This document shows positions 1 to 4,312 of a stretch of 5,707 bases of DNA, piece by piece. Position numbers and translations under genes: made by a program. Source of the stretch: CALAED01 sp937891035 (GTDB lineage: Bacteria > Actinomycetota > Actinomycetes > Streptosporangiales > Streptosporangiaceae); NCBI GenBank assembly GCA_035642125.1, contig DASQSZ010000082.1, positions 1 to 5,707 of the forward strand. The letters run 5' to 3'. Numbering within the stretch: the first letter of the stretch is position 1; each line of letters begins with the position of its first letter. Below the pieces are notes generated by a model. The model was not told where the DNA came from and searched no databases. It saw only the letters and a list, made by a program, of their open reading frames with translations.

Positions 1-1376
1 TCCCGCCACTCCGCGCGGACGCGGTGAACGAACAGCATGTACGGGCTGGGCAGCGGCCCTTCGAAGACGTCGGCGGCGTGGTCGAGCGAGACCATCGGCG
101 CGATCGGCCGGAACTGCTCGCGACCCTTGACGGCGTTCAGCCGTTCCACGTTGTCCGGGTTCCCCGGATGGGCGAGCAACGACCGGTGGCCGAGCGCCCG
201 CGGCCCCCACTCGCTCCGGCCCTGGAACCAGGCGACGATCTCGTCACGGGCCAGCGCGTCGGCGACGACGGCCGCCAGGTCGCTGGGCCGCTCGTAGGGC
301 AGCTTGGCGGTCTCGAGCCGCCCGGCGAGCTCGTCGTCGGTCCATCGCCGGCCCAGGTCGGCGCCGGGCATGGGCGCCGGCTGGTCGCCGCCGGCCGTGG
401 CGACGTGCAACGCGGCCCCAAGCGCGGTGCCGGCGTCGCCCGCCGCGGGCTGGACCCAGACCTCGTCATAGGGGCCTTGCTCGGCCAGCCGGGTGTTGGC
501 CACGCAGTTGAGCGCGACGCCGCCGGCCATGGTCAGCCGCGCCGATCCCGTCCGCGCCCGCAGCCAGGTCGCCAGCTCTACGAGCACCTCTTCCAGCCGT
601 GCCTGGACGCTGGCCGCGAGATCGGCGTGATCTTGCGTCCAGTTCTCGTTCGGCGCCCGTGCCTTGGCCAGCGCCCCCCAGTCGATCTGGTCGGTCGTGA
701 ACCCGCCGTCGCCGGTCGCCCGGACGTGCTCGCGCACGGAGTCGAGGAAGCGCGGCCGCCCGTAGGCCGCCAGCGCCATCACCTTGTACTCGTCGCTGGA
801 GCGCAGAAAGCCCAGGTGCTCGGTCAGCTCCTCGTACATCAGGCCGAGCGAGTGCGGCAGCCGCTGCGCCGCCAGCTGCGTCAAGACGCCGGCCGTGTAC
901 GTGCCGGACAGGTGGGAGTGCGCCTCGCCGCGCCCGTCCAGCACCAGGACGTCCCCTTCCCCGGCGAAGGGCGCGGCGAGCCCGGCGGAGGCGGCGTGCG
1001 CGACGTGGTGCGGCACGTATTCGAAGTGGGCGGCGTCGATCCCGGGCAGCGCCGTCGCGAGGAAGCGGGGAGCCCGCTGGGCGTAGATCGTGCGCAGCTG
1101 CTCCCACCGCTCGTCGGTGCCGACGAGACCCTGCAAGATCATGGATGGGTCGTATGAGTAGGCGACGACGTCGAGGTCGGACGGGGTGAGACCGGCTTCG
1201 TCCAGGCACCAGCGCGCCGCCTGCTCGGGCAGCTCCCACGCGGCGAAGGGGACCGGCCGCTTGCCGTGCTTGCGGCGGCTGAACCGCTCCTCTTCCGCTG
1301 CGGCCACCACCCGCCCGTCGACGACGAGCGCGGCGGCCGGGTCGTGAAAGATCGCGTTGATGCCGAGTACGCGCAT
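1..1376 (-). CDS. NodU/TobZ-family O-carbamoyltransferase (3' end outside the window)
   Basis: Predicted cytoplasmic enzyme that uses carbamoyl phosphate and ATP to carbamoylate a hydroxyl group, usually on a sugar, through a carbamoyl-adenylate intermediate (family knowledge from TobZ, NovN and NodU). The protein begins MRVLGINAIFHDPAAAL, with the conserved H11-D12, then EEERFSRRKH (28-37). HHVAHAASA starts at 123 and gives the HxxxH metal pair H123/H127. D147 lies in LDGRGE, MAGGVALN is at 283-290, and D314 is in GDAGTALGAA. H123, H127, D147 and D314 fit the iron ligands of the Kae1-like domain. The C-terminal domain signature GRSEWGPRALGHRS is at 386-399. The ATG at 1376-1374 is preceded by GGAGA six bases upstream. 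The frame is open to base 1 with 458 complete codons and no stop; relatives are roughly 530-600 residues, so perhaps 80-140 are missing. It is divergent from the glycosyltransferase pair, which suggests the carbamoylated acceptor is a glycan or glycosylated metabolite. The family is near certain; the substrate is unknown. Confidence 0.95.
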   Translation of the reverse strand, partial: MRVLGINAIFHDPAAALVVDGRVVAAAEEERFSRRKHGKRPVPFAAWELPEQAARWCLDEAGLTPSDLDVVAYSYDPSMILQGLVGTDERWEQLRTIYAQRAPRFLATALPGIDAAHFEYVPHHVAHAASAGLAAPFAGEGDVLVLDGRGEAHSHLSGTYTAGVLTQLAAQRLPHSLGLMYEELTEHLGFLRSSDEYKVMALAAYGRPRFLDSVREHVRATGDGGFTTDQIDWGALAKARAPNENWTQDHADLAASVQARLEEVLVELATWLRARTGSARLTMAGGVALNCVANTRLAEQGPYDEVWVQPAAGDAGTALGAALHVATAGGDQPAPMPGADLGRRWTDDELAGRLETAKLPYERPSDLAAVVADALARDEIVAWFQGRSEWGPRALGHRSLLAHPGNPDNVERLNAVKGREQFRPIAPMVSLDHAADVFEGPLPSPYMLFVHRVRAEWR

Positions 1377-1382
1377 GCCAAA

Positions 1383-1387
1383 TCTCC
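1383..1387 (-). promoter_or_regulatory. Ribosome binding site of the carbamoyltransferase
   Basis: GGAGA on the minus strand, with six bases between it and the ATG at 1376-1374. This fixes that start, because the translation from it begins directly with the conserved family N-terminus. Confidence 0.75.
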
Positions 1388-1443
1388 GTCCGAAAAAGGG
1401 AAAGCCTCAATAAAAACGGCAGGAAATTTCCCGCGTCCGGAGA

Positions 1444-1475
1444 TCACCTACGTCCCAGGGATCTCACCTATACGT
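1444..1475. repeat. Two TCACCTA direct repeats 20 bp apart, each followed by CGT or TACGT
   Basis: TCACCTA occurs at 1444-1450 followed by CGT, and again at 1464-1470 followed by TACGT. The 20-bp period is about two helical turns, so both copies would lie on the same DNA face. The position between divergent genes suits a transcription factor site, but no known regulator was recognised. Confidence 0.4.
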
Positions 1476-1490
1476 AATTCGGGTTACCGA

Positions 1491-1515
1491 GAGAAGCGAT
1501 CTCAAACCGCTTCTC
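1491..1515. repeat. Inverted repeat GAGAAGCG / CGCTTCTC
   Basis: Perfect 8-bp arms at 1491-1498 and 1508-1515 flank a 9-base spacer. It lies in the divergent region upstream of the glycosyltransferase operon. It could be an operator or a leader RNA hairpin. No T-run follows on either strand, so it is not a classical terminator. Confidence 0.45.
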
Positions 1516-1590
1516 CGCATCCCGCCGAGCCGAGATGGACCCGCATTGCTGAGACGGCCGCGACGGAATGAGCGGAGAAGGTGGCGACAT

Positions 1591-1606
1591 CGCCTGTCCA
1601 CAGGCG
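1591..1606. repeat. Inverted repeat CGCCTGT-CC-ACAGGCG just before the glycosyltransferase start
   Basis: Perfect 7-bp arms at 1591-1597 and 1600-1606 surround a 2-base spacer. It ends 15 bases before the preferred ATG at 1622 and overlaps the AGGCGGG that could serve the alternative ATG at 1610. As DNA it could be an operator. As RNA a 2-base loop is too tight without opening the closing pair. The core CCTG-N4-CAGG resembles the palindromes upstream of the lipoprotein gene. Confidence 0.4.
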
Positions 1607-1621
1607 GGTATGGGGCGGCGC

Positions 1622-2503
1622 ATGCGCTATACGGTGGTAGTGATCACGCACGACCGGCGGCGGCCGCTCCTTCGTACCCTGGCCACGCTGTGTGACCTCC
1701 CGCGGCCTCCCCACGTCATCGTGGTGGACAACGCTTCGGCCGACGACACCGCCGCGGCGGCCGCCGCGGACTTCCCCGGCATCGTCGTGCTGCGCGCACG
1801 GCACAACCTGGGCGCGGTCGCCCGTAACGTGGCGGTCGACCACGTACAGACGCCATACGTCGCCTTCTGTGACGATGACACCTGGTGGGCGCCGGGCGCC
1901 TTGGAGCGCGCCGCCGATCTGCTCGACGCCCATCCGCGCCTCGCCGTCGTGACGGGACGGATCGTCCAGGAGCCCGGCGGCCGGGAGGATCCCATCGTCG
2001 GCGAGTTGCGCTCGTCGCCGGTGCCGCGGCCGGACTGGCTGGACCGGCCCGCGCTGGGCTCGTTCCTCGCCGGGGCCTCCATGGTCAGGGTGGGGGCGTT
2101 CCGCGCCGCCGGCGGCTTTTCTCAGCGGCTGTGGCTGGGCGGGGAGGAAGAGCTGCTGAGCGCGGACCTGATGAGCCTGGGCTGGCATCTGTGCTTCGCC
2201 GAAGAGGTCACCGTGCACCACGAGCCCTCTCCAGTGCGCGACCCGCATCTGCGCCGGCGCCATGGCATCCGCAACGCCTTGTGGTTCACGTGGCTGCGCC
2301 GGCCGGCCCGCAGCGCCGTCCGCCGCACCGGATGGCTACTGCGCACGGTCCCCCGGGACCGGATCTCCGCGTTGGCCGTCGCCGAGGCCGTCGCCGGGCT
2401 GCCATGGGTGTTGCGGCACCGGGCGGTGGTGCCGCGGGACGTCGAGGAGCGGCTGCGCGTGCTCGAGCACAGCAACCGGAGATCCCGCGACTACGTCAGC
2501 TGA
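1622..2503 (+). CDS. Family 2 glycosyltransferase, first of a tandem pair
   Basis: Predicted cytoplasmic GT-A-fold inverting glycosyltransferase that moves a sugar from a nucleotide donor to an unknown acceptor. With the ATG at 1622 the protein has 293 residues and opens at the first beta strand (MRYTVVVITHDR), matching the start of its downstream paralogue. The nucleotide-binding strand VIVVDNAS is near 32-39. LGAVARN is at 63-69, followed by TPYVAFCDDDTWW with the metal-binding DDD at 84-86. GGFS precedes LGGEEELL (GGEEE at 173-177, the likely acceptor and catalytic-base region), and VHHEP carries H199-H200. The C-terminal ~80 residues are Arg-rich and probably helical, with RRRHGIRNALWFTWLRRP. 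No membrane segment is obvious. GGGG at 1612-1615 is a weak ribosome site for this ATG. The in-frame ATGs at 1568 (311 aa) and 1610 are alternatives, but residues before MRYT look non-conserved. The next gene starts 27 bp downstream, so the two are probably co-transcribed. The family is secure; donor and acceptor are unknown. Confidence 0.9.
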   Translation: MRYTVVVITHDRRRPLLRTLATLCDLPRPPHVIVVDNASADDTAAAAAADFPGIVVLRARHNLGAVARNVAVDHVQTPYVAFCDDDTWWAPGALERAADLLDAHPRLAVVTGRIVQEPGGREDPIVGELRSSPVPRPDWLDRPALGSFLAGASMVRVGAFRAAGGFSQRLWLGGEEELLSADLMSLGWHLCFAEEVTVHHEPSPVRDPHLRRRHGIRNALWFTWLRRPARSAVRRTGWLLRTVPRDRISALAVAEAVAGLPWVLRHRAVVPRDVEERLRVLEHSNRRSRDYVS

Positions 2504-2516
2504 GGACTCGCGACTT

Positions 2517-2522
2517 AAAGGA
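2517..2522 (+). promoter_or_regulatory. Ribosome binding site for the second glycosyltransferase
   Basis: AAAGGA lies eight bases before the GTG at 2531. It supports the GTG start and independent translation initiation within the 27-bp gap of the operon. Confidence 0.7.
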
Positions 2523-2530
2523 CTTTCGAC

Positions 2531-3400
2531 GTGGACGAACCCAGGGTCACGACCGTCATCGCCACCCGCGACCGCGCTCCCGAGCTGAGCCGCACGCTGC
2601 CGCGCCAGCAGGCACCGGTCATCGTGGTCGACAACGCGTCCACCGACGAAACCCCTCAGGTGGCGCGGGCGGCCGGCGCACGGGTCATCGAACTGCCGTA
2701 CAACGCGGGTGCGGCCGCCCGCAATGTGGGCGCCATGGCGGCGGCCACACCGTACGTCGCCTTCGCCGACGACGACTCGTGGTGGGAGCCGGGCGCGCTC
2801 GGCCGCGCCGCCGCGATCCTCGACGCCCACCCCCGTACGGCGGTGCTCGCGGCCCGGGTACTCGTGGGGGACACCGGACGGCTCGATCCCGTGTCGGCGG
2901 ACATGGCACGCGCGCCGCTCGGCAGTCCCGGCGACCTGCCCGGGCCCGCCATCCTCGGGTTCCTGGCCTGTTCGGTGGTCGTGCGGCGGCAGGCGTTCCT
3001 GGACGTGGGCGGCTTTTCCGAGGAGCTGCACTTCGGCGGCGAGGAGGAACTGCTCGCGCTCGACCTGGCCGCCGCGTCCTGGGGCCTGGCCTATGTGCCC
3101 GAGCTCGTGATCCGGCACCACCCGTCCGACCTGGCCCGCGAGCCGGTCGGGCGGCGGCGGCGCGAGGTGCGCAACCAGCTGCTCACGGCCTGGCTGCGGC
3201 GGCCGCTGCCCGTACTCGGCCGGGCGGCGCTCGCCTCGCTCGCCACCGCGGACGGCCGCGCCGGCGTGGTAGACGCGGTGCGCCGGCTGCCCGCGCTGGC
3301 CCGGGCCCGCCGCCGGCTGCCGGACGACGTCGAGGCCGCCGTGCGTACCTTGGCCGGGCCGGGCCGTTTCACCGGCGCCGAGGGGGTAGGCGAACAGTGA
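2531..3400 (+). CDS. Family 2 glycosyltransferase, second of a tandem pair
   Basis: GT-A-fold glycosyltransferase of 289 residues that starts with GTG (read as Met) and is clearly paralogous to the upstream gene. In order it shows the first strand VTTVIATRDR (6-15), VIVVDNAS (30-37), YNAGAAARN (57-65), TPYVAFADDDSWW with DDD at 80-82, GGFS, FGGEEELL with GGEEE at 169-173, RHHPSD with H196-H197, and RREVRNQLLTAWLRRP. Compared with its partner, the segment between the first strand's HDR/RDR and the VVDNAS strand is about five residues shorter, so the donor-site loop may differ. The C-terminus is Ala/Arg-rich and helical in character, with no membrane segment. The strong ribosome site and 27-bp spacing indicate an operon with the preceding gene. 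The pair probably adds successive or alternative sugars to one acceptor (inference). The GT2 family is secure; its specificity is not visible. Confidence 0.92.
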   Translation: MDEPRVTTVIATRDRAPELSRTLPRQQAPVIVVDNASTDETPQVARAAGARVIELPYNAGAAARNVGAMAAATPYVAFADDDSWWEPGALGRAAAILDAHPRTAVLAARVLVGDTGRLDPVSADMARAPLGSPGDLPGPAILGFLACSVVVRRQAFLDVGGFSEELHFGGEEELLALDLAAASWGLAYVPELVIRHHPSDLAREPVGRRRREVRNQLLTAWLRRPLPVLGRAALASLATADGRAGVVDAVRRLPALARARRRLPDDVEAAVRTLAGPGRFTGAEGVGEQ

Positions 3401-3405
3401 GGGGA

Positions 3406-3444
3406 ACGGGTCGCCGGCACGTCGAGCCATGAAGATCGACCCGT
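3406..3444 (+). terminator. Hairpin just after the glycosyltransferase operon
   Basis: ACGGGTCG (3406-3413) pairs perfectly with CGACCCGT (3437-3444) around a 23-base loop, starting six bases after the stop codon. There is no U-tract directly behind it, though TTTT occurs at 3466-3469. It may act in mRNA 3'-end formation, but the large loop makes this tentative. Confidence 0.3.
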
Positions 3445-3497
3445 GAAGGGGGAACCGTCACCAGGTTTTCGGCAGGCCATCGAAGGTCATCAAGGAC

Positions 3498-3525
3498 CCG
3501 GCCGGATCAGGTCCGCTCCGGCCGG
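3498..3525 (+). terminator. Strong GC hairpin, probable U-tract-less terminator of the glycosyltransferase operon
   Basis: CCGGCCGGA (3498-3506) and TCCGGCCGG (3517-3525) form a perfect 9-bp stem with a 10-base loop, 97 bp after the stop of the second glycosyltransferase and before the lipoprotein gene. No T-run follows, but actinomycete terminators often lack one. Its place between two separately organised units supports a terminator role. Confidence 0.5.
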
Positions 3526-3583
3526 TGAGACGTCTAGGAATCGTTCCCTCGACATGGTTCCATGACCGGCAACAAATGAAGAA

Positions 3584-3620
3584 CCTGACATCAGGTGAAT
3601 AACCCTGTATCAGGCGCCTG
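3584..3620. repeat. Cluster of CCTG/CAGG palindromes upstream of the lipoprotein gene
   Basis: Three overlapping or adjacent dyads are present: CCTGACATCAGG (3584-3595, 5-bp arms), CCTGTATCAGG (3604-3614, 4-bp arms) and the perfect palindrome CAGGCGCCTG (3611-3620). The first two centres are about 20 bp apart, as for dimeric repressors bound on one DNA face. The cluster ends five bases before the Shine-Dalgarno site at 3625, so it could control transcription, or the last dyad could fold in the leader mRNA. The regulator is unknown. Confidence 0.45.
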
Positions 3621-3624
3621 GGGC

Positions 3625-3629
3625 GGAGG
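3625..3629 (+). promoter_or_regulatory. Ribosome binding site of the lipoprotein gene
   Basis: A perfect GGAGG lies five bases before the ATG at 3635, which decides the start. Confidence 0.8.
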
Positions 3630-3634
3630 CATCG

Positions 3635-4186
3635 ATGGCTATTGCTCGTCTTGGCTCGTTGGCACGCGTCGCGGCTCCGGTCGTCATGCCGGTCGTACTG
3701 CTGGCCGGCTGCGGAGCATCCGCCCCCGACGAGCCGAACGCGGACCAGGTCGGAAGCGTGTTGCTGGATCAGATCTCCAAGGTGACCTTCGCGACGAGGA
3801 CCATAGACACCAAGGTCACCGATGACCTCTTCGACAAGTACGTCCCGTGCGCCGACGGCAAGGTAAAGATCACCTATTCGATCTCGGGAAAGCCGACGAC
3901 CTACGCCGCCACCGGTTCGGTGCCGGCCAACACCGAGACCAGGAGAACGGCGACGCCCAAGCAGATCATCGATGACTTGACCCGCTACGTGCCGGAGGTC
4001 GGCAACTTCACCGTCGCTGAACGCTCGGCCGACGGCGCCACCGTGAAACTCGTCGACGCGCCCACGCGCACCCGGCTGACCCTGCACGCACCTGCGACGG
4101 ACCGGCTGGTCGTCTCGGGTGAGACCGACTGCCTGCGGCCCGGCAACCTGAATCGGTGGCCCACGGGGCCCTCCACCCCGCGTTGA
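3635..4186 (+). CDS. Small secreted lipoprotein of unknown function
   Basis: The 183-residue protein starts at an ATG with a perfect GGAGG site. Its N-terminus is a lipoprotein signal: Arg at 5 and 11, a hydrophobic stretch at about 12-24, and the lipobox LLAGC with the lipidated cysteine at C26. The mature protein would be about 158 residues anchored to the outer face of the membrane. After a short Ala/Pro/Glu linker the chain is mixed and polar, with Thr/Val-rich segments such as KVKITYSISG and GATVKLVDAPTRTRLTL that suggest beta strands. Two further cysteines, C72 (YVPCADG) and C166 (ETDCLRPGN), may form a disulfide in the exported domain. I do not recognise the family; a DUF4333-like fold was considered, but its features are not clear. 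It stands alone between two intergenic regions, downstream of a palindrome cluster that may regulate it. The lipoprotein call is strong; the function is unknown. Confidence 0.85.
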   Translation: MAIARLGSLARVAAPVVMPVVLLAGCGASAPDEPNADQVGSVLLDQISKVTFATRTIDTKVTDDLFDKYVPCADGKVKITYSISGKPTTYAATGSVPANTETRRTATPKQIIDDLTRYVPEVGNFTVAERSADGATVKLVDAPTRTRLTLHAPATDRLVVSGETDCLRPGNLNRWPTGPSTPR

Positions 4187-4191
4187 CCCAG

Positions 4192-4219
4192 GCCGCCGAG
4201 GTCATCCCGGCGAGGCGGC
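4192..4219 (+). terminator. Weak hairpin after the lipoprotein gene
   Basis: GCCGCC (4192-4197) can pair with GGCGGC (4214-4219), or alternatively CGCCG (4194-4198) with CGGCG (4208-4212), starting five bases after the stop. TTTA follows at 4227-4230. It is a possible terminator, but short GC dyads are common in DNA of this composition. Confidence 0.25.
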
Positions 4220-4293
4220 GTCCCGCTTTACTCGTCCACGGCCGCGAACGATGATCGTGCTGGGGCGGAAGAGGCCGCTGAGCCATAGGGCCG

Positions 4294-4304
4294 GGAGGGA
4301 AAGG
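4294..4304 (+). promoter_or_regulatory. Purine-rich ribosome binding region of the phosphoesterase gene
   Basis: GGAGG at 4294-4298 continues into GAAAGG, ending eight bases before the ATG at 4313. An in-frame TAG at 4286-4288 rules out any start further upstream. Confidence 0.7.
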
Positions 4305-4312
4305 CGTTCGTC

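Larger units (their letters stand above)
1377..1621. promoter_or_regulatory. Divergent intergenic region between the carbamoyltransferase and glycosyltransferase operons
   Basis: This 245-bp spacer separates two divergent transcription units and is richer in A/T than its surroundings, especially 1381-1430 and 1461-1480. It must hold the promoters for both directions unless the units are expressed from elsewhere. No convincing -35/-10 pair was found; TATACG at 1469-1474 is an isolated -10-like string. Visible structure includes a perfect 10-bp palindrome GGAAATTTCC (1422-1431), a TCACCTA direct repeat (1444-1450 and 1464-1470), an inverted repeat at 1491-1515, and a second at 1591-1606. No convincing separate gene is present in it. 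If the glycosyltransferase starts at 1568 rather than 1622, the last 54 bases are coding. Confidence 0.6.
3401..3634. other. Intergenic spacer between the glycosyltransferase operon and the lipoprotein gene
   Basis: This spacer holds the two hairpins above, a CATGG-TT-CCATG inverted repeat (3553-3564), and the CCTG/CAGG palindromes at 3584-3620. TCGACA at 3549-3554 with ACAAAT at 3572-3577 is a weak -35/-10 pair at 17-bp spacing. If real, it would start lipoprotein transcription just before or within the palindrome cluster. No open reading frame here looks coding; ATGs at 3430 and 3561 run into stops within a few codons. Confidence 0.5.

Noticed and set aside
221..232. CCTGGAACCAGG palindrome as a further operator copy
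   Set aside because: It lies in coding sequence and encodes part of the WFQGR segment next to the conserved carbamoyltransferase signature, so protein constraint explains it.
24..1157. A 377-codon plus-strand open frame opposite the carbamoyltransferase
   Set aside because: The minus strand carries the conserved carbamoyltransferase motifs. The plus-strand product is low-complexity with no recognisable domain.
466..1410. A 314-codon minus-strand open frame overlapping the carbamoyltransferase
   Set aside because: It is the same strand but the wrong frame. Its translation is Arg/Ala/Gly-rich without motifs, whereas the other frame gives the full family signature.
2336..3430. A 364-codon minus-strand open frame opposite the second glycosyltransferase
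   Set aside because: It is an antisense shadow of a gene with clear GT2 motifs, and its product has no recognisable features.
1885..3432. A 515-codon open frame on the plus strand spanning both glycosyltransferases
   Set aside because: It is in another frame from two genes with full GT2 motif sets. Its product is almost only Arg, Gly, Ala and Pro, as expected from a shadow frame in very GC-rich DNA.
3458..4087. A 209-codon minus-strand open frame opposite the lipoprotein gene
   Set aside because: The plus strand has a perfect Shine-Dalgarno site, a signal peptide and a lipobox. The antisense product is Gly/Arg-rich and featureless.
4187..4312. Possible PhoP box before the phosphatase
   Set aside because: No GTTCACC-like direct repeats occur in this spacer. 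The one similar string (GTTCACC at 4668-4674) is inside the coding region and is single.
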